NCBI RefSeq assembly: GCF_000315625.1
Contig: NW_005434672.1
Coordinates: 62,001 to 126,000 of the forward strand
Direction: 5' to 3'
Length of the DNA: 64,000 bases
DNA from: Guillardia theta CCMP2712
Taxonomy: Eukaryota; Cryptophyceae; Pyrenomonadales; Geminigeraceae
In this document: in pieces, positions 22,250 through 34,326 of the stretch
Layout: each line of letters begins with the position of its first letter
Numbering within the stretch: position 1 is the stretch's first letter
Notes under the pieces: generated by a model
What the model was told of the DNA's origin: nothing
Database searches by the model: none
The model's input: the letters and a program-made list of their open reading frames with translations, nothing else
Program-made: the position numbers and the translations under genes

Positions 22250-22916
22250 CACCTATGAAATATAGTGGGCATACCACGTACATAGGGCCCGGTTCTCAGC
22301 AGTTGTACCGTTTCTTTTAGTCAAAGACCGACACTTCGCGGCCAGCATGATGTAAGTTGGGGGAAGATGATGCTGATGAGGATGAAATACCAGTGAAGGT
22401 ATTGAAAAGACAACAACTGGGCAAGACAAGTCATTGATATGGCTCAAGTCAAACTGTCTGCACTCTTGTTGCTTTCTTTATTTTGGGGAGAGAGATGTGG
22501 CGTACTTGCCATAGCTGACTGAATTTGTACTCACTTGTTTATAAACGGATGTGTTGATGGGGGAAAGTAGAATGAGCAAGAGTGATGTATATCAGAAACA
22601 CTGTCTGTGCGAAATTTGGTTGCCGGTTTCTGCTGTTTGCTCGCATCTTTAACTCACCTCTCTACAGCACCAAGTTGTTCTCGACGAATTTCAAAGATTT
22701 GTACCCTGGGCATCCCAATCTCGATGCATACATCTTTAGTGGGGGGTCGACGGGGTCCAACTCTGCTGCCTTGAAGCAGGTTGTGCTTTCTCTGATATTT
22801 GTGGGCGTGCTCATATGAATACATAGATCGGCACTGACAAGACGTTTCCTACTGCAAGCTTGAAGTCAACGCTAGCACCCTCCATGTCCGGGCCGGCTGG
22901 AGGGTTCATGTTCTGA
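22250..22916 (+). CDS. Small protein, function unknown (model approximate)
   Basis: Two well-supported 3' exons encode TKLFSTNFKDLYPGHPNLDA followed by YIFSGGSTGSNSAALKQ, then after a 47-nt intron (GTTGTG...ACATAG) IGTDKTFPTASLKSTLAPSM and GPAGGFMF, stop at 22914-22916. An upstream exon near 22300-22350 may encode VPFLLVKDRHFAASM followed by a GTAAGT donor. The start is not settled; an ATG near 22255 (MKYSGHTTYIGPGSQQ) is one possibility. The compact size and sequence would suit an organelle or membrane-complex subunit, but no family is recognised. AAATAAATT at about 22988 is a plausible polyadenylation signal. Confidence 0.5.
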
Positions 22917-23351
22917 TTGCTGATATGTTTGCTGTTGCGCGTGAGGGATGGAACCAAGGGATTGTTGCGGTCCTGGATCAGTTTTGTGAAATAAATTTTT
23001 CATGTCATTGGCGGGCAAGAGTTCCAGGGTTGAAGGGAACAAATATGATTTCAACCTTTCTTTTATGTACATGGGAGGAGAAGGACAAGTTCATTTCTTC
23101 TTCTTCTTTCCTCCTTTCTTCCCCTTCTTTGTTTTCGTCTTCCCTTTTGAAGCCAAAACCTATCACGAATGAGCACAGCTATGAAACGAAACGAGAAACA
23201 GGGCGCAGGAAGCATTAAGATTGAGATGAGAGTTGTCTTCACAAGGGGATTGTCTCTTCAGTACAGTCTAACGCATCATCTTACCTTTGGACACAGTGTG
23301 GGCTTCCGTTCAACGAAGCCGATCTTGAAGTCAAGTTTGCGGCTCCTATCA
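22917..23351. other. Convergent 3' gap
   Basis: No gene supported. It contains the plus-strand AAATAAATT signal of the small upstream gene and a T/C-rich stretch (23095-23150). Confidence 0.4.
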
Positions 23352-26300
23352 TCAACCGCTGTCAAACATCCTCCTTCTTGCCTCAGCTGCTCCGCACCTG
23401 ATTCTTTCCAGGTTTCTCATCACTGTTGACGTCCTCGGATGAACGAATCCAAACTCGTAGACAAACACATCTTTGGCTTTGAGAAAGCTTTCCAACGCCT
23501 CAGTCACCCTGCCAGACGTCAGAGTGGTAGTTGAACAAGGAGAGAGCAGCCTGCGAAGAAGAACAAGAGAATAGTGGGGATGACAGGAGAAGGAGGAGAG
23601 AAGGGGACAGGAGGCAGCAGCATGGGCTAGACAGAGAAGCGGCGTCGATGGTCTCACTGGTCGAGCATGTCGTGACAGGCTCCGATGTTGTTGTAAAGGA
23701 GGGCAGTGTCCATGTGCACCTCGGAGAGAGCCGATTGCCTAGTCATCGATCAGACGAGAAGAAGGGAAGAGAAAGTTGGATGACGTGAAGAGGAGGAAGG
23801 GGACGAGGAACAGGATATGGAAGAAAAGTGAGGAGAGTGCAGAGTAATCCTTCGTGACCTGATCGCAAGCGCCTTCTTGAAGAAGAGGAGAGCAAATTGA
23901 TAATGCCCCATGTGGAACAAGACGCTTCCTATGGAGCTATAGCTGCAACCTCTCCATCAGCTCCTCCCCTCTCCCTCCATCCTCCCCCCTCACCTGATTG
24001 CACAGTCCGAGTTGGACGAGGACTTGCTCTCCAGTTGGTCTCCAATCAGCTTTGCCTCGCTGCAGCAAACGGAAGATCAGCTTCCTCCTCCTCCTCCTCC
24101 TCCTCCTCCTGCCCACTCCCATTCTCCCACCGCCCTTTCCCCATCTCCTGCTCTTCGCTCCAGTACCAATAGCAGGAGAGAGCCAGCTCTTCAAGTCCCG
24201 CGCTTTCATAGACGCTGACAGCATGTCAGTTGTTGCTGATGCCCAACAAGGGCATACCTTCCGAGGGCAATGAAAAAAAAGAGCAGAACTTCCTTTGGAA
24301 CACCGTTGATGTCTGCAAACGCCCTCACGAGGGTTCACGATGTGAAGGAAAGGAGGCGTGCAGGGGAGTGGTGATGGGGAAGGAGACGGCGGCATGTCTT
24401 ACCTTCAACATCCTGAGGAATCTCCTCCTCCTCCTCCTCCCGCTCCTCCTCTCCTCGCTCCTGGATGTTCCCCTCCCCTTCCTCCGACGCAGCGTCATGG
24501 TCGGGCGGCAGGTTTACCCATGTATTGCAGGCCTGCAGGTAGGTGTCCACCGCCGCCTTGTACCTCGCACTGTTGTGATGAATCAGCGCAGTCTCCATGA
24601 GCGCGCCGATGGGATGAGGAGCAGGAGGAGCGAAGTGCTGCTCGCGGACCAGGCACGGGATGCCGATGTTCACCGGACGCTTCCCGTCCTCCAACTCAGA
24701 GGAGGGCTCATAGAGGCGCTGAGCATGCTTGCCCTGATGTGTGTTGGGGTCCGAGGAGGATGAGAGCTTGGGGACGGGGACGAGAGCGTTGCCCATGCAG
24801 CAGCGGCGGGTGAGGAGGTACTCCCTGAGCTCGCTCTCCTGTGAGATGCCCTTGAACTCTTCGGCGAGGATGGGATGCAGAATAGTTGGCTGGAGGGGGA
24901 TGACGCTGCCAGTCATATTGTAGAAGGCAACTTCCATCATCTCCATCCCAGCGAGCACCTTCTCCTCCCTCGTCGCGTACTTGCTGGCATGGGGGGGACG
25001 ACCGAAGGAGAGGAGGGAGCACTGGACCAACATCTCCACCACGTGAGAGACTGAGATCTGAGCTGAGTGAGGAGGGATCGGCCTGGAGGGGTTGACGTTG
25101 AGGATAGAATCAAAGATGTCTATCAGCTCGTTGACCGCGAGCAGCCTGGGAAGGAACCCGACAGTCTTGAGAAAGGAGACAAGGTCCACGAGGGTGAGGA
25201 ACAAGGTCTTGATCTTGAACGTGTTGGGCTGTTTGATCCTCTCCAGCTCTTCTTTGAGGTCACTAGAGAAGGAGGAGACGGTAGACTGCTTCTTCTGCAG
25301 CTCGTTCCTACTCACGTCCTTTTCCTCGACGACCTCGCCCTCCACGTCTATCGTCACGTTCCTCTCCGTGGAGTATCTCTTGAGCAGCGCTGCGGTGTGG
25401 TTCTCGTACGAGATCAGGAGGATAAGAACCCGCGGGCTGAAGAGAAAGTCGGAGCTCTCCGACGGCGCAATGTCCGTGTAGACCATTGGGAGCAGCCATT
25501 TCTTCACCATGATCGTCACTGCGTCCATCTTGGGCAGCTCCACGTACTTGAGGATCGCAAGGCGGACAAAGAAAACCTGCCATTCCATGAAGTTGAGCTC
25601 TGCCGCCAGCCACTCCTTGCTCCTCTTGGTGTGCACTATGGCCTCGATGATCGACGTGTAGGTCAGCCGATGGTCCATCATGCCGGCATCTCGGCACAGG
25701 CGTATCAGGTCGGCCGAGCCCATGGCGGTGTTGGGGTTGCTGAAGTCAAGCTCTTGGGTGTAGGCCTGCCCTGTGCTGTAGTGAGCGAAGAGCATCTGCA
25801 TGTCGATGGAGGCGTCGTCGTAGATCGGGCAGTCTTCCATGAGCACGTCTTCAGTCTTGTACTCCTCCTCCTTCGACACCTCGTTCTGCAACCAGCTCCA
25901 CACCAGCCGCCAGAAGGCCTTCACTCGCTCGGCAGCGTATGCAACTGAGTCTGTTTCCACGTCGAACGTGAAGGCGCGGGTCTTGGCGTCCTCCTCCTCC
26001 AGCAGCTTGAAGGAGCTCGAGAGCGCACAGCGGATCAGAATCTCCACAAACTCTGGGAAGGAGAAGTCGTTGGAGAGCTCGCGAGCAGCCGATTCCTTGG
26101 AGGTGATCTCATGGCTGGCATTGCGGAAGATGGCGTAGAGGTCGTCCTGTCTCAGCGCTGCTCCCTGGTCCTTGGGGATGACATCACGAAAGAACTTGGT
26201 TGCATCCAACTTGGTCAGCTTGGCCTGCACGTTAGCAAGGACTTCTTTCCAGCTCTTCACTTTGATCAGCCTCTTGTAGATCAGCCTCATCTTGTACTCG

Positions 26301-26782
26301 TTCGATAGGCAAAAGAGCTGAATCAACTCTGACAGGATGAACTTATTCAGCATCGCATCCTCGTCGGACCTGGGCACTGCCTGCAGTCGCTCCGACACGG
26401 CCCTCTGCAATCCTTCGAAGAGGTAGTACTCGTTCTCCTGCGACTCCTTGGTGTCCTCCACCTTGAACTTGCGCGAGGACTCCTTGACAACGAGGCTCTG
26501 CCTTGCCACCTTCTTCATGCACATGGTAAAGTCGTTGAGGGTCAGGACTCGCTCCCCCGCCTCCTGGTTCCTCTCCTCATCGTTGGAGTGCTCAAAGAAC
26601 ACAGTCACTGCCTGCCCGAATGTCCACGAGTTGTCCAGCAGGACGGCATCTCGGAGAAACTTCAAGAATCTGCGCAGAGGGATACCTGCGTCCTCCTTGT
26701 ATCGCTCGTACAAGACTTCGAGCGACACGCCATGTTTTGATGGCAGGTAGGACCCTCCACCCAAGTCTGGACTCTCCGACAT
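23352..26782 (-). CDS. Large helical protein with C-terminal TPR repeats
   Basis: The start MSESPDLGGGSYLPSK opens an 800-residue uninterrupted exon. It is predominantly helical, with repeated EF-hand-like helix pairs lacking clear calcium loops (KFLRDAVLLDNSWTFGQAV; ADLIRLCRDAGMMDHRLTYT; LNFMEWQVFFVRLAILKY; DLVSFLKTVGFLPRLLAVN). Downstream, split by short introns, are TPR units: HPIGALMETALIHHNSARYK with AVDTYLQACNTW; GSVLFHMGHYQFALLFFKKA; HMDTALLYNNIGACHDMLDQ; and a last unit starting EALESFLKAKDVFVYEFG. The final exon ends RRRMFDSG. This layout (degenerate EF-like pairs plus C-terminal TPRs) is common among flagellar proteins of algae, so an axonemal or basal-body role is a reasonable inference. 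Intron borders between 23430 and 24430 are approximate. Confidence 0.75.
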
Positions 26783-27101
26783 TCAACTGATGGCTGATGA
26801 GGAAGTAGGAATCAACACGCCATCTACAGGAGACGTCAGTGGTCGGGCATGTAACCCAGAATATAAATGCCTCCATTTCATTAGAATCGACTCGAGCAGC
26901 AACTGATCCTCTATTATTTCTCTATTGGTCTCCTCTATGAACATGAAACAGATCTTCTCGTCCTATCACAGCACCTCCATCCGTGTGTCAGTCTATCCAT
27001 CCGCCCATCCATCCATCCCGAATCATCATTATTTTTTCATCTTATCGTCTTTAGCATCCTAGGTGTCATCAACTTGTCCAGCAAAATTAGTTTTCATCTC
27101 A

Positions 27102-27102
<1 letters not shown>

Positions 27103-27165
<63 letters not shown>
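27103..27165. repeat. Compound microsatellite (ATC)n(AGC)n
   Basis: About ten ATC units pass directly into about ten AGC units. The short frames reading poly-His/poly-Gln across it are products of the repeat, not evidence for a gene. Confidence 0.9.
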
Positions 27166-27166
<1 letters not shown>

Positions 27167-28385
27167 GTCATTTCCTTCTTATTCTTCGCTGTCCTTCTCC
27201 CTCTCGTTCTCCTTGATAAAGATCATCGTAATCATTCTAAGTACCAACGCTGTGTGAACACTACCTGCATCAACATGATTGACTCCTCCATGCTCATCTT
27301 CGTCAACAGCCTCGTCATGCTCTGAAGTATCCTCCTTGTTATCATCCTCATCTTCATCATCTTCTTCATCATCATCATAATCGCTTCTCTGCTCTGCTAA
27401 TCATTTCCTCCTTCATTTCGACCGCCCATGGGCGTCATTCAACGGACGAAAAAGTGATTAGCTAAATGTTTTTACACTCCTGTGAGGCCGAGGGGTTAGG
27501 CCGCCCGGCGGCCCACTGCAGCCGGGCGGCCGGGGCCCGGGCCGGCCACTGTCAGCCCGGCCGTCCGTACTACGCTCCGGCGGCTCGCGACAGTGACCGG
27601 ACCGTCGGACTTCAACTTAGGGCTCCGTCATCCGGGGTCCTGGCGCTCGGAAGCGGCCTCCTCGACTCTCCTGATTCCGGGCGGCCCTCGTATTGATTTT
27701 AACTTCATTTTGAGTAAAGTCAGTGACTCGGGCTGCGGCACTGGCACGCCCCCGGACAGTTCACTGCGCAGTAAAGAGTCAAGCGGCCGCAGGCTGCTTC
27801 TGAGGCGTCAACGGTTGAAGACCCGACCGTACCTCCGTCACTGACCGTTTACAGCCCGCGGCCCCAAGTTTCAAGTCAAGACGGTACCGCCGGCCCCGCG
27901 GCCGGGCGGGCAAGCCGCTGAGCGGCTTCTACTCACTCAGGGCAGCCTGAGTCGCCGACTGCGATCGGACTCAACCGCCCGGCAGGTCGGAGACCGTACC
28001 ACGGTACGGTCGGCACCGTCGTGCGGCCGGGCACTGCGGCACTCAGCGGCGGCGGCGCCAGGGGGCCACTGGCACCGTCACAGCCGCCCGGCCGGCCCGG
28101 GCCGCACGCCCTGGGAGTCACAGCGGCGGGGGGCCGGCCCGCCGGTCCGGCCGGCGGTGACCGTCGTCCGAGACTGTGATCCGAAGGCATCCGAGTGCCA
28201 TCATGGAATTCAAAACCGAAACAACTGGCACGCCTTGTCAAAATTGAAGAAGGGGTTGGGGTCCATACCCCTACCCTCAAGAAAGAATAAATTTACATTT
28301 GACATAAGGGGTACTGTAACAACAAAGTAGGGGTACAGTAACAAAGGGACTTTGGAGGTTGGAGCTACGACGAAACTGAAGCGAG
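27166..28385. other. Intergenic region with the largest GC island
   Basis: Between divergent genes (starts at 26782 minus and 28386 plus). From about 27480 to 28200 it is extremely GC-rich, with CCGGCC, CGGTAC/GTACCG and GACCGT words, and contains TTTTGAGTAAAGTCAG at about 27708. From 28240 to 28345 it turns into GGGGTA/TACCCCTACC-type sequence. No gene is supported. Confidence 0.55.
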
Positions 28386-30251
28386 ATGAGGGAAGGGAAC
28401 TCGAAGGGAAGGCAGAGCGTTGTCAAGGATCAGCTTGTTGAGGAGCTTGAAGAAGAAGTTGTAAGATGCCATGATATCCTTAGGTTCCTTGTGCAAGATG
28501 CTGAAGATTTCTGCTGGAGTCTAGAAGGACTGAAGCATCAAGGGAAGAGAATCAACTTTGGTTCATACCAACATGGTTCACACAAGGAGAGCAGCCTAGT
28601 AGACACTGAAACTCGATCTGGCCAGTCCTTCTGCATCGTCTGCGGTGATGGCATTGTAGGAGAACTGGAAAAAGTAGCTGAGCAACTTGATCTTTATACA
28701 TCAGAGCTTTCGCAAAGGCTGATCGGACAACAATGGGAACTAGAAAGCAGTCGAAAGGTGCTTAACTTCCTCTTGTGCAACTTGGACCAGCTGACAGCTG
28801 CATTGACAGAAGCAGGAAGAATACATACAGACCATTAACGCCTTACAGTTCATTGCAAGCCTCGAGATGGGAGAAACAGAGCGTTATCAAACTCAAACTT
28901 TACCTGGTGTCAAGGACGAGGACAAGGGGCGAATCTCCAAGTCAGACAGCCGCCCGCAAGCTGTTAGCATGCCAAATCGTGAAACTCTTGAAGCAAAGAG
29001 GCGGAAAGCATGCGAGACGACGGCAAGGATGGAGTTGGCGAGTCAATGTGAGAAGGAGGGCTTACGACAGGAGGTTGCCAGGCTGGAACGAGAAATCCAG
29101 CAGCATCAGTCGCAGTTGGCTCGAGTGGAAGCCGACCTGAGAAAAACACGACGAGAAGCGAAGAGCCGAGAAAGCGAGATGGGGCAGGAGGTCGAGAAGT
29201 TGAAGCAGGCTCTGACAAGACAGCAAGACGAGAGTCGAATCTCGAGCTTGGAGCTCAAGAACCGATTGAGGGCCGCGAAAGAAGAGTGTAACACCATGTT
29301 CAAGGTGCGTGCACACCTGATCCATGCTCAGTCTCTTCCTCATGTGCTTGTAGAATGGTCAACTTCTTGGCTCGATCCTCCAGGACAAGATCAACAAGTT
29401 GGAGGAGGAGGCGGAGAAAGCCAGAAAACAGATCGAAGACCTCTCGGAGCAGTGTAAGGACAAGGACAGAGAGCTGCAGACGTCGCGGAGAGCATGGGAA
29501 GAACGCTTCCTCTGCGAGCAATCCAGAGCTAACGCCGCCTTGGAGGGAGCCAAGGTAGCGATTTCATCTGTTGCCCAGTCGCCGACTTTCTTTCAGGTCT
29601 ACGCCCAGGAACTGCATGACGAGGTGAAGTATACGTTTCCTGCTGCTGCTGCTGCTCACCTTCCTTCTCCTCCTCCTCCGCCCACCACCTCCTCCCCAAT
29701 CCCTACATGAATGGGTTTCATTGGGTCAGTTTGCCCGCCTCGAGGGCGCGGAGGCCAGGAGGATGAAAGCAGCGCAAGCCAGACTCTCGCAGAAGCTCAA
29801 CGAGGTCCGTGCGCTCCCTGCTGCTCTTAGCGCTGAGTTGAAGTCAGGCGGAGGAGACGATCAAGAGGCTGCAGGAGGAGGAGCAGAGCAGGCGACGAGA
29901 GTGCGAAGACTTGAGGAAGGAGACTCAGCAGCACCAGAGCTCCATCGCCTGCCTCAACGACACTATCGAGAGGATGCAGGTTTTCCTCGTCCTCTCCCCA
30001 CCTGCAGTGGGGGCTCATTTTGTAGACCCTCCTCCTCCTCCTCCTCCTTTTGAAACACCATCACCGCTTTCGATTCCTCCCTCTCCCCGGCCTACTCAAA
30101 GCTCCCAACCTTTCACTGCTTCTTCCCTATCTCACTCATCTACCTTACATGTCACGACTGATTCTCTGAACAGAATACGCTGGTGCTGCGCAACCGGCAA
30201 GCATCAGAGGAGCTCTTGGAGTGTGTGGAGGGAGGGAGAGGAGACGGCTGA
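28386..30251 (+). CDS. Coiled-coil protein, function unknown
   Basis: The start MREGNSKGRQSVVKDQLVEE opens a long helical protein. The first exon ends near ELESSRK, followed by a 52-nt intron and KQEEYIQTINALQFIASLEM in frame. A classic charged coiled coil follows (LASQCEKEGLRQEVARLERE; QLARVEADLRKTRREAKSRE; KINKLEEEAEKARKQIEDLS; ARLEGAEARRMKAAQARLSQ; TIKRLQEEEQSRRRECEDL). The last exon ends LLECVEGGRGDG with the stop at 30249-30251. About 480 residues. A Cys pair near residue 83 (CIVCGDG) is the only other notable feature. Centrosomal/flagellar coiled-coil proteins look like this but no orthologue is recognised. Its stop lies 17 bp from the stop of the opposing EDC4 gene. Confidence 0.75.
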
Positions 30252-30267
30252 AGTGTAGCAAGTACAA

Positions 30268-33200
30268 TCATCCAACAATGGATCGCAGGATGTGTGTGAG
30301 GATACGAAAGTCGTTGTCGTGGGTGATGGGATGCTCCTCCGGCGCTCTCTCCATCGCTGCCACCATGTCACCAACTGCCTGCACTGCCACGTCATCACCT
30401 GCGAACTTCAGCTGCAAGTCCCGCAGGATGCTGACCACGTGATGTCCAATTTTGGGGTCCTGCACGACTTTGAGCTGGGGGCGAGCTGGAGAGAGCAGAA
30501 GACCTTAGTGTCGAGGGACGCGCAGGCATCTCTGAGCCATGCGACCTTGAGCGCGGCGTCGGTCTTCATGTCAAACCCCAGCTGACGAGATGTCAAGCTC
30601 CTCAACCCCCCTCCTCCTCTCGACCTGCTGGACCAGCGACAAGACGACTGGACCACTCAGAGCACGAGGACGCTTTGCAAAGACCTTGCGGGTCAAGTCA
30701 CCCCGACCATCCTCCTCCTCCCTCGTTCCCTCCACTCACATGGCGAGGATCCAAGCTCTGGCAGAGCCACGTGACAAGTTTCAGATCCGACATGGAGAGA
30801 ACCTGCCAGCACATCAGCCCTGCACTCTTCCTCCTCTTTCCCGTCATCACCTTGGAGAATGCTTCCTCGTACTGCTCCTGGCGCAGCATCTCTGTCAGAG
30901 AGGCGGCGAGCTGTGCGGCTGACTGCTGTTCTTGCTGCTGCTGCTGCTGCTGCTGTCGGGGTTGAGCCTGGAGAGATCCAAGCGAAGCAGAAGCAGCCTT
31001 CGCTTCAAGCTCAGAGAGCTTGATGGACAGACGGTCGATGGCAGACTCAAGCTGCTGCATCTGATTCGCCGCCGCCACCTGCTTCCTCTCTGCCTCCATC
31101 CTCTCAGCAGTGCCTCGTTCGAAGGTGTTGTTGATCTGCTCGAACATCCGCTGGCAAGAAGTCTCAAACCCGGGGATGATGCTGCTCTGAAACGAGGCTC
31201 GGAAGCTCTCTTGGATCGCTGGCTTCAGCGCTGCGACGGTTTTGTCAGCCGTTACCTTCATGGCCTTGTCCAACATCGGCTGTAGCGCCTGGGCGAAGAT
31301 AGCCTTCATGGAGTCCAAGTGCTGTGGCGAGCGCGATTGCACGTCTAGAGCCGCAGGCAGCTGCGTCTTCAACGAGCTTCCCAGCTCCCGCTGGAAGTTC
31401 TTGGTGAGAGTTTCCGTCAGATTCTTGGAGAGCTTCTCCTCCAACTGACTCGCCAGCTTTTGGGTTGCTGTTTCGATCGCTTTCTTCATCTCATCCCTCT
31501 CCTTCGCCTTCCTCTCCTTGTTCTCCTTCTCAATCTTGGCCAGGAACGAGTCCATCGAAGTTTTCAACATCCCCTCCAGTCTTCTGCTCAGCTTCGCCTC
31601 CAGATCCGCACTTGACAAGGCGGAGCCGTCAGCCCCCATCGGCCTCTCGTCTGCTCTGTCTTCCATGAGAGCGGGGTAATGCTGCTGTGGCTCACCCTTC
31701 GCCTGCGCCTGGGAGACATCAAGGATTCCTGCGCCCTTGCTTCGATTCGCATCAGCTGTAAACGCTTCTGGCTTCAGGAAGGCGGGAGGGTCCTGGCCGA
31801 CCTTGTCCGCACCATCGCCCGCGGACTCTGCCGTGACAGGAGAAGAAGCCATAGGGTAGGGGATGACGGGGACATTCTGGGGAGGGCGCGCCTCTTTCTT
31901 GGAGGCTTCAAAGGGCTCGCCTGGGAGGATACTCGCGGAGCTCCTGTGGGCGGGCAGCATGCAGCACTGGTCGGGTCGGAAGTGATACTGTTGAATCGCC
32001 TTGGTCTGCATGCAGTATAAGTGCATCTCCCGCTCCTGAGGGTCTGAGTTGGCGTCCAGGGAAGCGTCTCTCCGCAGCGTGCAGCTGAGGATGGGGTAAA
32101 TGACCTCGAACTCACACATGCAGCCAAAGGAGGGCTCGGAGGCTTCAGTGTTGATGTGGATGGTGAAGACAGACCAGCTGTCCTGAGACTTGCTTCCTCC
32201 TGCTGATGTGACAGTGTTGGCAACAACCATGAAGTCGTGCAAGGGATCCACGTCCACCGTCGCCTTGAAAAGTTCCGGGGAAGGAACACGGAAGGTGAGG
32301 GTGTGGTAGCAGATAGTCCCGTGCTGGTCCCACAGCTTGATGCTTCTGTTTCCATCATTGCCGGTGATGAGATACGATCGACCAACATCCTTCGAACAGA
32401 CAGCCATGACGCACTGAACAGATCCTCCATCAAACGGAGAGAAGCTTGTCAATTGGTTCCCGCTGAGATCCGATACAACTACTTTCCCGTCTGATCCTGC
32501 CGATGCAAACTGATCCTTCTCGGCATCCCCTTGCGCACAGACCCAGGTCAAACCGTTCACAGTGACCGTGTGCTCTGCCAGCAAGTCGATAACAGGCGAC
32601 GAGCCTGGGCTGATCCCTCGGATGAGCTGAACTTTGGATGTATTCCCAGCTCCACCAGTCAACAAGACGGGGAGGGAAGGATGCCAGAGGACCCTCTTGA
32701 AGAGTTCGGAGCCACTGTCGTTCCTGTACACCTCAGTCGCACGAACTTCATCGGAGTCATCCATGAAGATCTCCCACACGAACAAGTGCCCTGCTTCGCA
32801 CACAGACGCTAGAAGGCTCCTGTCGTTCTCGCCATGTATTGCGATGTCGGCGAGCTCAGAGGTAGTGTGCCCCTTCTGCAGCAGGCGCTTTCCCGTGCTT
32901 TGATGGATGACGCGAATGCTACCTCCTCGCACTCCGTAGCAGATGTACTTCGAGTTCACAGCGATCAGTCGCCCCGTGCGATACCCAGGCTCTGTGTTGT
33001 AGATAGTGATAGCGGTTGCCTTGGTTTGCTTGCGGAGACTGGGGTCTCTTGTGAGGACGTCATGGAAGGCTTCACCCTTGCACAAGGAGATGAGCTTGTC
33101 ATCGCATGCAGCAGTATCACACGCTTCCTGCTTCGCTTGACTGGGCACAACCTGAGCGACTTTCGCGTCCTCAGCACTCGGGGCCTCACTCGAGCTCATC

Positions 33201-33517
33201 CCACCCTGCAGCATGGCAAGGATAGCAGCACCGCCGGACTCTGGAGCACTGCTCGCAGCAGGAGTGGAGGTCGGGGGAGGGGGAGGAGTGCTTGATCCCG
33301 AGAGGAAGGAAAACGGATTGAGAAGCCCGGACTGTGACGACCATCAGCACAGGCAAGTTCAAGATTCTCATCTTACTGGCAGCTTGTCTTCTCCATCTGG
33401 AAGCTGCGGAGCCGTCTGTGGCTCGGGCTGACCTCCTCCTGAAGTGACGTTGGTTTGATCCGACGTCCCAGTCGTATTCGACAGAAGGCCAGGAAAGAAT
33501 CTTGATAGATCCGCCAT
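30268..33517 (-). CDS. EDC4: Enhancer of mRNA decapping 4 (Ge-1/VARICOSE) homologue
   Basis: Scaffold of the cytoplasmic decapping complex (DCP1-DCP2) in P-bodies. The first exon starts MADLSRFFPGLLSNTTG at 33517; after a 45-nt intron a Pro-rich stretch continues in frame. The Ge-1 WD40 region includes GRLIAVNSKYICYGVRGGSI and HGENDRSLLASVCEAGHLFV. A variable Pro/Ser linker follows, then the long C-terminal helical region with MKAIFAQALQPMLDKAM, ESFRASFQSSIIPGFE and CQRMFEQINNTFERGTAE. A poly-Gln run is encoded by (CTG)n at about 30934-30958. Later exons carry LSMSDLKLVTWLCQSLDP and LSGPVVLSLVQQVE, and the gene ends FRILTHILRSIVG. About 1050 residues, in line with plant and animal proteins. 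Confidence 0.92.
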
Positions 33518-34326
33518 GCTGCGTACAAGATCCGGTTCAGTGAACGATGATCCAGCATGATAGCAAGGAATGAAGCAGGAAAACGTATTTTACGCTAGAG
33601 ATTGGATGAAAATGTAACAAAATGGAGTGTGGCAAAGTCGAGTATGGTCGACATGAGCGAAAAATGTGGATAAGACGCAAGATTCTTAGTGTTAGTTTCC
33701 TAAGCATCACATGCATCGCTCTTGCCAAATACAACAAGATTCAAGGAACAATCTATGACTCATATAAAATTGTGTGTTAGAATCTTCATTTGATGCACAT
33801 CATTCAAGTGTAATCCTCGTCAGATTGACAGGTGGATTTTTCAGAGGAGAACACATTTCCACTCTTTTCTTCTGTCTGCGTGTTCTTACACGTCAAACCT
33901 GCATATCTCTAGTGCATGAAGATGTATCTGAGTCGATCTCATCCATCTCTGTCAACGTCGTCGCATGTTCTCCCTCCTCCCCTCCCCTCCCCTCCTCTGC
34001 TCATCGCGCCATGACGGCGAAGGGCTCGTGACATACGTTATGAACCGGTACATTTCCGTTGCATTATCCGTTTCAACAGGTCACTGAGTCGCCGCCGGGT
34101 CCTGCGGCACACGGTGACCGTACTGTACCGGCCGCCCGGGCCGGCGGCCCGGGTGACAGTACTGGCCGGGTGGCTAGTACCCGGTGCCGTGACCGACGGT
34201 ACCGTTCGGGACTCCGAATCGACACTGAGAGGCCCGGGCTGCAGCCGCCGGGTTGGGTCCTCATTCAAGATGCGGCAAATGTTCAATCAATGTACAAAGA
34301 GAAGAGTGAGAGGCTAGTAGTAGAGG
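33518..34326. other. 5' region of EDC4 with GC island
   Basis: No gene seen. AT-rich from 33560 to 33800. A GC-rich island at about 34085-34260 has CCGGCC, GACCGTACTGTACCGG and GACGGTACCG words. It separates the EDC4 start from the 3' end of the large membrane protein gene. Confidence 0.5.

Noticed and set aside
27063-27325. Poly-His/poly-Gln protein
   Set aside because: It is a compound (ATC)n(AGC)n microsatellite read in frame, with no start context or flanking coding signal.
27466-28280. ORFs inside the large GC island
   Set aside because: Very GC-rich sequence lacks stops by composition; no domain, splice pattern or conservation supports them.
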